Assembly: GCA_964490015.1 (NCBI GenBank)
Contig: CAZBBA010000016.1
Location: 1 to 64,000 of the forward strand
Reading direction: 5' to 3'
DNA from: Perlabentimonas sp964490015
GTDB lineage: Bacteria > Bacteroidota > Bacteroidia > Bacteroidales > Tenuifilaceae
DNA: 64,000 nt
Part shown: positions 8,480 through 16,565 of the stretch, piece after piece
Position numbering within the stretch: position 1 is the stretch's first letter
Layout: each line of letters begins with the position of its first letter
Notes under the pieces: model-generated
Seen by the model: the letters and a program-made list of their open reading frames with translations, nothing else
What the model was told of the DNA's origin: nothing
The model's database searches: none
Translations under genes and position numbers: made by a program

Positions 8480-9976
8480 ATGAGAAAGCTTCTTTTAGTA
8501 TCGCTACTCCTTATGGGATCGCTGGCTTATTCACAGGATCCTGGTGATGTGTTAAGGCTGTCGCAGACATTTAATAATGGTACTGCCCGTTTTGTAAGTA
8601 TGGGAGGTGCTTTTGGAGCACTTGGCGCTGATTTCACATCACTTAGCTATAACCCTGCCGGACTTGGGGTTTATCGGTCTTCGGAGTTTATCATAACACC
8701 TAGTTTAAAGATTAGAAATGATAATACAAATTATCTAAGTTCTTCATTTACCGATAAACGTACCCGGGTTTTACTCGATAATATTGGTTTTGTTGCCTCT
8801 ATGCAAAATTCAAATGAGGAGGGAAGTGGTTTGGTTATGCTTAACTTTGGCATTGGGTATAACCGAATTCTAGATCTTTACAGCGAGACATCGGCCATTG
8901 GGGCAAACGCATCGAACTCAATTATGGATTACTTTGCATGGGTTGCCAATGGTTCGCTTTACGATGGGATGACAATAAGGGATAATAACGATCCTTTTAA
9001 AGTGAGCAATGCACCTTGGGATGCCATTTTAGCATGGAATAATTTTTTGATTGATACAATACCCGGACAGGCTTCGGAGTACTGGGCTGCATTAAACGAG
9101 AACGATGGAGTAAATCAGGATCAAGCTATTTCGACCAAGGGGGGTGTTGGGGAGTATGTTTTTTCTATGGCAGCCAATATCTCCAACAAGTTTTACTTGG
9201 GTGCAACTTTGGGTTTGCAGGATGTTTTCTTCACTCAAAACACCTACTATTCCGAGTCGGCATTTAGCTCTAACCAGCCTCTTCCCAATGGCGATCGGTT
9301 TAACTCTCTGAACTATAATCAACGATTATCAGTAAATGGGTATGGCATTAACCTTAAGATTGGCGCAATTTATAGGCCCATCCCCGAATTACGACTTGGA
9401 ATAGCAGCTCATACTCCAACATACTACATGTTAAATGAGGAGTACGATGCCAGTATGAATTCAGACTTCCTATTTGGTACATCGTCTGCAAACACTCCCA
9501 TAAACACATATGGCTACCGTATAGAATCACCCTATAAGTTTATTGGATCGGTGGCCTACACATTTGGCACTAAAGGGTTGTTAAGTGTAGACTATGAGCA
9601 TGTAGATTACTCATCAATGCGATTTGGTAAAGGCGATGATGGGTATCGCTTTACTGAAGAGAACTCAACTATTTCGGAAAGCTTTAAAAGTACTTTCAAC
9701 ATAAAAGCCGGAGGCGAGATTTGGTTCGATAGGCTTGCCCTAAGAGCGGGTTATGCTTTGTATGGTAGCCCATACAATCCCGATACTGATTATGCCAGCT
9801 CATCAACCAATGTTTTTTCCGGAGGATTTGGTCTCCGTTTCGATAGTATGTACTTAGATTGGGCATACCAAAGGGTAGTGTTTAGCGATAAGTACTCTCC
9901 ATATCAATTTGCTCCAATTGTAAATCGCGATGTGGTTCAAAATCGATTTATGCTTACCGTTGGTTTCAAGTTTTAG
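8480..9976 (+). CDS. OmpP1/FadL-family outer-membrane transport protein
   Basis: 498 residues from ATG 8480, where MRKLLLVSLLLMGSLAYSQD is a signal peptide; the longer frame from 8405 would hide it. The segment RFVSMGGAFGALGADFTSLSYNPAG is the hallmark of the FadL/OmpP1 N-terminal hatch. The rest alternates amphipathic strands and ends in MLTVGFKF with the terminal aromatic residue typical of outer-membrane barrels. FadL relatives let hydrophobic compounds such as fatty acids cross the outer membrane. The gene is followed directly by a strong bidirectional terminator. Confidence 0.9.
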   Translation: MRKLLLVSLLLMGSLAYSQDPGDVLRLSQTFNNGTARFVSMGGAFGALGADFTSLSYNPAGLGVYRSSEFIITPSLKIRNDNTNYLSSSFTDKRTRVLLDNIGFVASMQNSNEEGSGLVMLNFGIGYNRILDLYSETSAIGANASNSIMDYFAWVANGSLYDGMTIRDNNDPFKVSNAPWDAILAWNNFLIDTIPGQASEYWAALNENDGVNQDQAISTKGGVGEYVFSMAANISNKFYLGATLGLQDVFFTQNTYYSESAFSSNQPLPNGDRFNSLNYNQRLSVNGYGINLKIGAIYRPIPELRLGIAAHTPTYYMLNEEYDASMNSDFLFGTSSANTPINTYGYRIESPYKFIGSVAYTFGTKGLLSVDYEHVDYSSMRFGKGDDGYRFTEENSTISESFKSTFNIKAGGEIWFDRLALRAGYALYGSPYNPDTDYASSSTNVFSGGFGLRFDSMYLDWAYQRVVFSDKYSPYQFAPIVNRDVVQNRFMLTVGFKF

Positions 9977-9994
9977 CAATTCGTATTGAAATCT

Positions 9995-10032
9995 AATAGC
10001 AAAAGGCTGCATTTTTGCAGCCTTTTGCTATT
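9995..10032. terminator. Bidirectional terminator shared by OmpP1 and WbqC genes
   Basis: Perfect 17-bp inverted repeat AATAGCAAAAGGCTGCA / TGCAGCCTTTTGCTATT around a TTTT loop. The last codons of the convergent WbqC gene (stop at 10028) fall inside the stem. Confidence 0.9.
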
Positions 10033-10648
10033 CTGCTTTTAGGTACAGAATGCTCTCCATTCCACAATTACAAAGCAGATCAAGTATAGATAGGTTGGGT
10101 ACAAATCCAAACCTTGAGCCAAATACCTGATAGTACTGTTTTGTATTTTGACGATAATCCTCAGTGCGCTTAGTTTTTGGGCTAATCGCATTGCGAAGAT
10201 CTGCGTATCCTTCGTATGAAGGACTGTAAAATTCTGTCTCTTTTAGGTTTAGGTTAATTTCAAGTATATCCGATATCGTGTTGATAATACTCAGGTTATA
10301 ATCCCAAAGAAATTCCCATTCCTTACTGTAGTAGGGCATAAGGAAATCGAGAATGTACTCAAAGAAGGGCGAGGATCGATAAGCCGATTCAATGGCTCTC
10401 CAGTGTTCCATTCGCCATTTCACCGAGTTATCAATTTTAATATCTTTTACAAGGGTTCTATTTCCATTTGGTTTTACAACGGGTATCGTAAGCGCCAGTG
10501 GTCCATTGGCAGCTAGTATGATACACCTATTTCTATAGGTTTGCTTGGGGTAGGTCTCAAATTTTTCGAGCAAAACATCATCCTCACTTCTTAACACTTT
10601 AAAAAAATAAATAGGAGGGAGGTATGCTGTTGATATGATTGCAGGCAT
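10028..10648 (-). CDS. WbqC-family protein
   Basis: 206 residues matching the WbqC family: the N-terminal STAYLPPIYFFKVL, the YPKQTYRNRCIILAANGPLALTIPV block and MEHWRAIESAYRSSPFFEYI, followed by a C-terminal region with YYQVFGSRFGFVPNLSILDLLCNCG. WbqC proteins are found in O-antigen and polysaccharide gene clusters and elsewhere; their reaction is not established to my knowledge. Here no polysaccharide gene is nearby. A minus-strand TAAATTTG promoter-like element lies at 10696-10703. Confidence 0.88.
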   Translation of the reverse strand: MPAIISTAYLPPIYFFKVLRSEDDVLLEKFETYPKQTYRNRCIILAANGPLALTIPVVKPNGNRTLVKDIKIDNSVKWRMEHWRAIESAYRSSPFFEYILDFLMPYYSKEWEFLWDYNLSIINTISDILEINLNLKETEFYSPSYEGYADLRNAISPKTKRTEDYRQNTKQYYQVFGSRFGFVPNLSILDLLCNCGMESILYLKAE

Positions 10649-10870
10649 ATTGTGACTTATCAGTTTAGTGACATTGGTAGAAGTAGAATAAAGTTCAAAT
10701 TTAGAACTTATAAAATAAAGATTTGAATAGTTGAAATTGATTTTGCCGTTAATCTGGGTCTACATCTCTTATGGTATTGAAATTTTGATTACTTAATAAT
10801 TCTCTCGTTGCCCAAAAAATCAGATTATTGCTAAGTGATGAGTTAGTTTAGAAGTACCATCTTTTTTCCC

Positions 10871-10878
10871 TATCTTTG
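10871..10878 (+). promoter_or_regulatory. -7 promoter element of prfC
   Basis: TATCTTTG matches TAnnTTTG exactly and continues with C, as in the extended consensus. It lies 21 bases before the prfC start codon. A weak TTTA lies about 20 bases further upstream at the -33 position. Confidence 0.7.
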
Positions 10879-10899
10879 CGCCCCGAAAATTGAGCACAG

Positions 10900-12480
10900 A
10901 TGATACTTAACACTGAAGTAAAACGGCGAAGAACCTTTGCCATTATTAGCCATCCCGATGCAGGAAAAACAACCTTAACCGAAAAACTATTGCTTTTTGG
11001 GGGAGCCATTCATGTTGCCGGTGCGGTAAAGAGCAACAAGATAAAGAAGGGTGCTACATCGGATTTTATGGAGATTGAGCGCCAGAGGGGAATTTCCGTT
11101 GCTACTTCGGTAATGGGATTTGAGTATAAGGATATAAAGATCAATATTCTAGATACTCCTGGTCACGAAGACTTTGCTGAGGATACTTTTAGAACGCTTA
11201 CCGCCGTTGACAGCGTTATAATTGTTATTGACTGTGCCAAAGGGGTTGAGGCGCAAACCCGTAAGCTCATGAACGTGTGCCGAATGCGCAACACACCCGT
11301 AATTGTGTTTATCAATAAACTCGACCGGAACGGAAAGGATCCTTTTGATTTGCTCGATGAGATTGAGACCGAACTTGACATAAAGGTACGCCCGTTGAGT
11401 TGGCCAATTAGCATGGGGCCAACATTTCAAGGGGTGTATAACATGTTTGAGCAGAAGCTAAACCTGTTTTTCTCCGATGATAAGCAAACCGTTGCCGACG
11501 ATGTGGTGGAGATAGCAGATGTTAACTCAGAGATTCTTGACAAGCATGTTGGTAAGTATGCAAGTGCATTACGCGAGGATTTAGAGCTGATTAATGGCGT
11601 CTATCCTTCTTTTAATATCGAAACCTACCTGGAGGGTAAAGTTGCCCCAGTGTTTTTTGGGAGTGCTTTGAATAATTTCGGTGTTAGGGAACTGCTTGAT
11701 TGTTTTATCGAAATTGCTCCTTTTCCCCGACCAACTACTACCGAAACACGCGAGGTATCGCCCTTTGAGGAGAACCTGACCGGGTTTATCTTTAAAATCC
11801 ATGCCAACATGGATCCAAACCATCGCGATAGGATTGCCTTCCTCAAGATTTGCTCTGGGGTATTTGAAAGGAATAAGCCCTTTTTGCATGTTAGGAGCGG
11901 GAAGAAGGTTAAGTTTTCGAGCCCTACAGCTTTTATGGCCGATAAGAAATCGATTGTAGATTTTGCCTATCCTGGCGATATTGTGGGCTTACACGATACG
12001 GGTAACTTTAAAATTGGCGATACGCTCACTCTGGGTGAGGAGTTAAAGTTTAAGGGTATACCCAGCTTCTCACCAGAGTTATTTCGATATATCGAGAATG
12101 CCGATCCCATGAAGTTTAAACAGCTGGCCAAAGGCGTTGACCAGCTAATGGATGAGGGCGTAGCCCAGCTTTTCACCTCAAAATCGAACGGTAGAAAGAT
12201 CATTGGAACCGTTGGTGCGCTTCAGTTCGATGTAATTCAGTATCGCCTTGAGCATGAGTATTCGGCGCTTTGCCGGTACGAACCTTTAAGCCTTTACAAG
12301 GCTTGCTGGATTGAGTCCAGTAACATGGAGCAGCTAAAAGATTTTAGGGTCAGGAAGTATGCAAACCTAGCCACCGATAAGCATGGACGTGAAGTATTCC
12401 TGGCTGAATCGCCCTATGCATTGCAGATGGCACAGGACAAGTTTACCGATATCAAGTTTCATTTCACCTCTGAGTTTTAG
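10900..12480 (+). CDS. prfC: Peptide chain release factor 3
   Basis: 526 residues, the normal RF3 length. The GTPase motifs are complete: P-loop SHPDAGKTTLTEKL near residue 20, ILDTPGHEDFAEDTFRTL, and NKLDR. The switch region MEIERQRGISVATSVM and the RF3-specific C-terminus (LQFDVIQYRLEHEYS, KFTDIKFHFTSEF) distinguish it from EF-G and LepA. RF3 releases RF1 and RF2 from the ribosome after peptide release, at the cost of GTP. It is a single-gene unit with its own promoter. Confidence 0.97.
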   Translation: MILNTEVKRRRTFAIISHPDAGKTTLTEKLLLFGGAIHVAGAVKSNKIKKGATSDFMEIERQRGISVATSVMGFEYKDIKINILDTPGHEDFAEDTFRTLTAVDSVIIVIDCAKGVEAQTRKLMNVCRMRNTPVIVFINKLDRNGKDPFDLLDEIETELDIKVRPLSWPISMGPTFQGVYNMFEQKLNLFFSDDKQTVADDVVEIADVNSEILDKHVGKYASALREDLELINGVYPSFNIETYLEGKVAPVFFGSALNNFGVRELLDCFIEIAPFPRPTTTETREVSPFEENLTGFIFKIHANMDPNHRDRIAFLKICSGVFERNKPFLHVRSGKKVKFSSPTAFMADKKSIVDFAYPGDIVGLHDTGNFKIGDTLTLGEELKFKGIPSFSPELFRYIENADPMKFKQLAKGVDQLMDEGVAQLFTSKSNGRKIIGTVGALQFDVIQYRLEHEYSALCRYEPLSLYKACWIESSNMEQLKDFRVRKYANLATDKHGREVFLAESPYALQMAQDKFTDIKFHFTSEF

Positions 12481-12516
12481 CCTTTTTTTGCACAATAAAT
12501 TTTTAAACGAGCATTT

Positions 12517-12540
12517 AATTTCATAACTTTATATGAAATT
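12517..12540. promoter_or_regulatory. Palindrome over the likely promoter of the SpoIIE phosphatase
   Basis: AATTTCATA / TATGAAATT, a 9-bp perfect inverted repeat with a 6-base loop. It overlaps TAACTTTA (12524-12531), one base off the TAnnTTTG element, and ends 2 bases before the first start codon. It could be an operator or an mRNA hairpin. Confidence 0.45.
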
Positions 12541-12542
12541 GA

Positions 12543-13904
12543 ATGTTTATGCGAAAAACCAAAGGGGTATTCATTGGTTTTTTTATTGTACTCCTTAACC
12601 TAGCCACCGCTAAGGGGGAAGGAGTTGTAGCCTTTTTTTATCAGCAAAGATTTGTATTTACCACCTTGGTTAGACCAAAAGTCTCTGTTAGCCTTACTCC
12701 GCAAACTAGCATTGCAAATCATCATCATAATATTAAATTCATAACAATTACATCGGCTCAATTAACTCCACGAAGAGATTCCTTTTTGAAGTGTCTTGAA
12801 CTTAAATGGATATCGTATAGTGATTTGCATGATAAGGGAGAGGGCTCAACAAAATTGTTTGATTTCCATGAAGTGGAAAGTAAACTCAAATTGCAGCGAA
12901 TACAATCCTTTATGAACCTAGGGGTTCTTGCCCTACTTCTAATAGTCCTAATAATGCTTTACAAGCAGTTTAGGGAGAAACGAGCATCAAATGCCATTCT
13001 ACAAGCCCAAAATGCGGAAATATTAGAGCAAAATGCGGAGATTCTTTATCAAAAGGAGAAGATTGAGAAACAGCGAAATGAACTCGAAAATCAGAAGAAA
13101 GAACTAAAGGAGAAAAATGAACAGCTCGAGAGGTTTAACTGGTTGATTATCGATAGCATCGATTACGCATCGAGCATTCAGGCTGCCTTTCTGCCTACAA
13201 TGGATGTTTTTTCGCCCTTTTTCGAAGATCAGCTTGTTATATACTTTCCCAAGGATGTGGTGAGCGGCGATTTTTACTGGGCTTACACCCACGACAATAC
13301 AATCGTTTTTGCAGTGGCCGACTGCACTGGTCATGGTGTACCCGGAGGATTTATGAGCATGTTAGGAATGTCGGCATTAACCGAGCTGATGGGACGCCAT
13401 GTGCTTGAGCCGGCCGATATTCTCAATAACCTCAGGAAGTTAGTAATTCAATCACTTAAGCAAACAGGAAGAATAGGAGAGCATCAGGAGGGTTTAGAAA
13501 TATCTATTGTAACTTACACAAAGGGTAGTGACTACGTTGAATTTGCTGGCGCCAACCAGCCAATATGGCTTGTAAAAAAGAATAATCATTCCTATCAGCT
13601 TTTCGAGTACAGGGGCGATAGGATGCCCATATCGTACATTGCCAAAATGGATAAGTTCACCTCGCAGAGGATTCCAGTATCGGCTGGGGATCAGCTATAC
13701 CTTTTTTCTGATGGATATTACCATCAGCTGGGAGGCGATAACTTCGCCCAAAAATTTTCCAAACGACGCTTTAAAGGCTTAATCATTCAAAATGCTCATC
13801 TGAGTATGGATCAGCAAAAGAACATTCTTGAGGATGAGTTTTTCCAGTGGGTGAGCGGTTGCGATCAGGTTGACGACATTTCCATATTAGGTTTAAAGTT
13901 TTAG
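12543..13904 (+). CDS. Membrane-bound SpoIIE-type serine/threonine phosphatase
   Basis: 453 residues (451 if ATG 12549 is used). The N-terminus has a signal-like hydrophobic stretch (GVFIGFFIVLLNLATA), then about 90 residues outside the membrane without a recognised sensor. A membrane helix follows at about 118-142 (MNLGVLALLLIVLIMLYK), then a heptad-rich coiled coil 145-200 and a PP2C/SpoIIE domain 205-453. The metal-binding features are seen: VSGDFYWAY, VADCTGHGVPGGFMSMLG, EFAGANQPIWLV, LYLFSDGYYHQLGG and the closing QVDDISILGLKF. It should dephosphorylate a Ser/Thr protein partner in response to an envelope signal. Related Bacteroidetes proteins usually have TPR repeats in the place of the short outer region. 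Confidence 0.9.
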   Translation: MFMRKTKGVFIGFFIVLLNLATAKGEGVVAFFYQQRFVFTTLVRPKVSVSLTPQTSIANHHHNIKFITITSAQLTPRRDSFLKCLELKWISYSDLHDKGEGSTKLFDFHEVESKLKLQRIQSFMNLGVLALLLIVLIMLYKQFREKRASNAILQAQNAEILEQNAEILYQKEKIEKQRNELENQKKELKEKNEQLERFNWLIIDSIDYASSIQAAFLPTMDVFSPFFEDQLVIYFPKDVVSGDFYWAYTHDNTIVFAVADCTGHGVPGGFMSMLGMSALTELMGRHVLEPADILNNLRKLVIQSLKQTGRIGEHQEGLEISIVTYTKGSDYVEFAGANQPIWLVKKNNHSYQLFEYRGDRMPISYIAKMDKFTSQRIPVSAGDQLYLFSDGYYHQLGGDNFAQKFSKRRFKGLIIQNAHLSMDQQKNILEDEFFQWVSGCDQVDDISILGLKF

Positions 13905-13946
13905 ATAATCTAAGCTTTTTACGCGTAAAACTTGCCTTGTTTTTCA

Positions 13947-13954
13947 TAACTTTG
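13947..13954 (+). promoter_or_regulatory. -7 promoter element of ung
   Basis: TAACTTTG matches TAnnTTTG and lies 30 bases before the ung ATG at 13985. It rules out the longer frame that begins at 13937, upstream of the promoter. Confidence 0.65.
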
Positions 13955-13984
13955 GCACATACTGTAAATTTTATTCTCAAGCCA

Positions 13985-14671
13985 ATGAGTGATACATCTG
14001 TTAATCCTGTAATTGAGGATAGCTGGAGGGAGGTTTTGTCCAGCGAATTTTCCCAGGATTACTTTGCAAACCTTAAAGCGTTTTTACTGGAAGAGAAAAG
14101 GCAGCATACAGTATATCCGTCGGGTGCAAATATTTTTAATGCATTTAATTTAACCCCATTTCAAAACGTTCGAGTGATAATTCTTGGGCAGGATCCATAT
14201 CATGGGCATGGACAAGCCCACGGACTTTGCTTTTCCGTTCCCAGGGGCATTCCACAACCACCCTCGTTGGTAAATATCTTTAAGGAGCTTAATTCCGATT
14301 TGGGTTTGGCCATCCCACAGCACGGGAACCTCGAGAAATGGGCAAAGCAAGGTGTTCTATTGCTAAATGCCACCCTAACGGTAAGAGCAAATCAGGCTGG
14401 TTCGCACCAGAACAAGGGCTGGGAGCGGTTCACCGATTCGGCAATAAGTGCGCTATCGAAAAACCGCGAGCATCTAGTTTTTCTACTGTGGGGTGCATAC
14501 GCACAGGCTAAGGTTAGCCTTATTGATGTGCAAAAGCATAAGGTGCTTAAGGCACCTCATCCGTCGCCCTTATCGGTTTACCGGGGCTTTTTTGGCTGTA
14601 AGCACTTTTCGCTTACTAATAAGTACCTAAAAGAACATGGATTACCTGAAATAAGCTGGGCAATTGAGTAA
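13985..14671 (+). CDS. ung: Uracil-DNA glycosylase
   Basis: 228 residues. The family 1 UDG motifs are all present: the water-activating GQDPYHG loop, followed by HGLCFSVPRGIPQPPSLVNIFKEL, LLLNATLTVRANQAGSH, LWGAYAQAK, and the DNA-intercalating HPSPLSVYRGFFGCKHFS loop. The enzyme removes uracil from DNA at the start of base excision repair. The start at 13985 is set by the promoter at 13947-13954. The lipase-like gene follows closely and may be transcribed with it. Confidence 0.97.
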   Translation: MSDTSVNPVIEDSWREVLSSEFSQDYFANLKAFLLEEKRQHTVYPSGANIFNAFNLTPFQNVRVIILGQDPYHGHGQAHGLCFSVPRGIPQPPSLVNIFKELNSDLGLAIPQHGNLEKWAKQGVLLLNATLTVRANQAGSHQNKGWERFTDSAISALSKNREHLVFLLWGAYAQAKVSLIDVQKHKVLKAPHPSPLSVYRGFFGCKHFSLTNKYLKEHGLPEISWAIE

Positions 14672-14714
14672 ACCATGCCAAAACATTATTGTTGATAATC
14701 ATAAACTAATCACC

Positions 14715-15905
14715 ATGACAACTTTCCTTAGATTCCTTGTTCGTAGTATTATAGTTCTGATATCTGCTTTATTAATTGCCTCGTGTACAAAGGATGACGA
14801 GGATTATACACCCGATTATCTGGTTAGCTCCGAGGAGATTGTTTCTCTATCTGTTACCCAGATATCGGGAAAGCTCTCGGGATCGAACACATTACCAGCC
14901 GAAATAGCATTCCTAATCCGTTATGGCGTGAAGGGAATACGAATTGTTTACGAAACGGTTGATGTGAACGGCGAACCAATCCTGGCATCTGGTGCATTAC
15001 TTGTACCTCAAAACAGCAACCCCATGGCGCTTATCAGCTTTCAGCATGGTACAATTACCAGTGAGAGCAGCGCGCCATCAAATTTCGATTCCGAAGCTAA
15101 TATGCTTGCATCAATTTTTGCATCAACAGGTTACATAATTGCTATGCCCGATTATCTAGGGTATGGCGAGTCGAAGAATATTCCACATCCTTACGAGCAT
15201 AGAGCAAGCCTTGCTACCGCAACACGCGATATGATAAGGGCTGCTTACGAATACTTTAAGGTTAAAAAGATAAATCAACCTAGCAGCAAGTTGTTTCTTA
15301 CCGGTTACTCCGAGGGCGGATTTGCCACCATGGCCACGCTTAAGTTGCTGCAGGAGCAGCACGCAAAGGAGTTTAATGTATCGGCTGCATCACTTGGCGC
15401 TGGGGCTTACAACAAGACAGCATTTGTGGAATGGGTGGTTAACTCAACCGATGAGTTGGAGTATATCAACTCCTTTGTTTGGGTACTGGATGTTTATAAT
15501 AGCCTTTACCCAGCGCTTAGGAGATCCTACGATTCATATTTCAACCAACCGTGGGCCGATGCCATTGAAAGTGGTGGGGTTTTTATTGATATGGAATCCA
15601 ATCCATCGCTTCTCTTCAAAAACACGTTTACCGATGGAGTTCGCAATGGAACCGATACGCACTTTATTTCAGTAATAGCCGATAATAACTGCTATAGCTG
15701 GCTGCCCAAAATGCCCATGCAGTTATACCACGGCACCAACGATACCTATGTTCCCTACTTTAACTCCGAGTCGGCTTACAATGCGATGATTGGACTAGGT
15801 GCTACCACTGTTGAACTTATAACCATTGAGGGTGGTACTCACGCAACTTCAATTATGGATTACGCTGCAGGAACCTATGCCTTTTTCTTGAAGTATTTGC
15901 AATAA
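14715..15905 (+). CDS. Secreted alpha/beta-hydrolase lipoprotein (lipase/esterase-like)
   Basis: 396 residues from ATG 14715. The signal ends LLIASC with lipobox Cys24. The catalytic triad candidates are visible: the nucleophile Ser in GYSEGG, an Asp in HGTNDTYVP, and a His in EGGTHATS. Other fold features are the oxyanion-side SFQHGT and MPDYLGYGES. This order and spacing fit the secretory-lipase/prolyl-peptidase type of alpha/beta hydrolase. The substrate is unknown; an ester in the envelope is the simplest guess. A frame start at 14664 overlaps ung and lacks a signal at its N-terminus, so it was not used. Confidence 0.85.
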   Translation: MTTFLRFLVRSIIVLISALLIASCTKDDEDYTPDYLVSSEEIVSLSVTQISGKLSGSNTLPAEIAFLIRYGVKGIRIVYETVDVNGEPILASGALLVPQNSNPMALISFQHGTITSESSAPSNFDSEANMLASIFASTGYIIAMPDYLGYGESKNIPHPYEHRASLATATRDMIRAAYEYFKVKKINQPSSKLFLTGYSEGGFATMATLKLLQEQHAKEFNVSAASLGAGAYNKTAFVEWVVNSTDELEYINSFVWVLDVYNSLYPALRRSYDSYFNQPWADAIESGGVFIDMESNPSLLFKNTFTDGVRNGTDTHFISVIADNNCYSWLPKMPMQLYHGTNDTYVPYFNSESAYNAMIGLGATTVELITIEGGTHATSIMDYAAGTYAFFLKYLQ

Positions 15906-15928
15906 CTACTAAAGTGTATACTGAAAAT

Positions 15929-15962
15929 GGATTGTAGAAGTATGTCTTCTGCAATCCTTTAT
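15929..15962 (+). terminator. Rho-independent terminator after the hydrolase gene
   Basis: GGATTGTAGAAG / CTTCTGCAATCC, a 12-bp stem with one T-G pair and a 5-base loop, followed by TTTATAT. It lies between convergent genes. Confidence 0.75.
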
Positions 15963-15975
15963 ATGGGGGACAGTG

Positions 15976-16434
15976 TTAGTATCCAATTACCCATAGGGTT
16001 CTTTCCTCGTCAATACATTTATCGATTAGTTTAATCAAATCGCGATTAATTAAGGTTAGTCGTCGAAGATAGAATTTCCAGCATTGTTCCCAAAGTGGGT
16101 CGGCTTGGGCTAAATCGGTAAGTAGATCGCGACCCAGAAAAATTCCTGAAACATATCGTTTAAACTCGTCGATGGTCTCGATAAGGGTTAATCTCTCCAA
16201 ATTTTTATCGAGGGCGTTACGCAGGGGTACTATCTTGCGCGCATTGTACATGGTTTGTCCGATAAACTCGAACAGGTGGTTGCTCTGCTCGAAACATCCG
16301 GCAAAAATGTTAAATACGTTACTGTTAAGGAATAGTGATTCCTGATCGCATTTATTATAGTTCTCGCTATCGCCGGTAATATTGAATTCAATAAAATCAA
16401 TACACTCGCTCTTGGTCATCATCCCAAGCTTCAT
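15976..16434 (-). CDS. Hypothetical protein, no recognised family
   Basis: 152 residues from ATG 16434 (MKLGMMTKSECIDFIEFN). A TTG start at 16452 is possible but overlaps a TATTTTTG promoter-like element at 16450-16457, which supports the ATG. The protein is acidic and mostly helical, with no signal peptide or membrane segment, and has several Cys residues that do not form a known motif. It is followed on the minus strand only by the convergent terminator region. It lies upstream of nothing in the same orientation except the ABC gene, which reads toward it from 112 bases away. I cannot suggest a function. Confidence 0.55.
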   Translation of the reverse strand: MKLGMMTKSECIDFIEFNITGDSENYNKCDQESLFLNSNVFNIFAGCFEQSNHLFEFIGQTMYNARKIVPLRNALDKNLERLTLIETIDEFKRYVSGIFLGRDLLTDLAQADPLWEQCWKFYLRRLTLINRDLIKLIDKCIDEERTLWVIGY

Positions 16435-16565
16435 AGTCTCATTTTTTACCAAAAATAGCTATTCAGTCCTTATAATGCAAGTAGCTTTTCAAAAAGTAAT
16501 CCAGTTGAAGATTGGGCGCTTGTTCTTTAAAAAGGAGTTGACTATATAAAAAACGATAATTAGTC

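Noticed and set aside
15976..16434. Possible SiaC substrate for the SiaB-like kinase
   Set aside because: Length and sequence do not fit DUF1987; no phospho-acceptor Thr motif was recognised.
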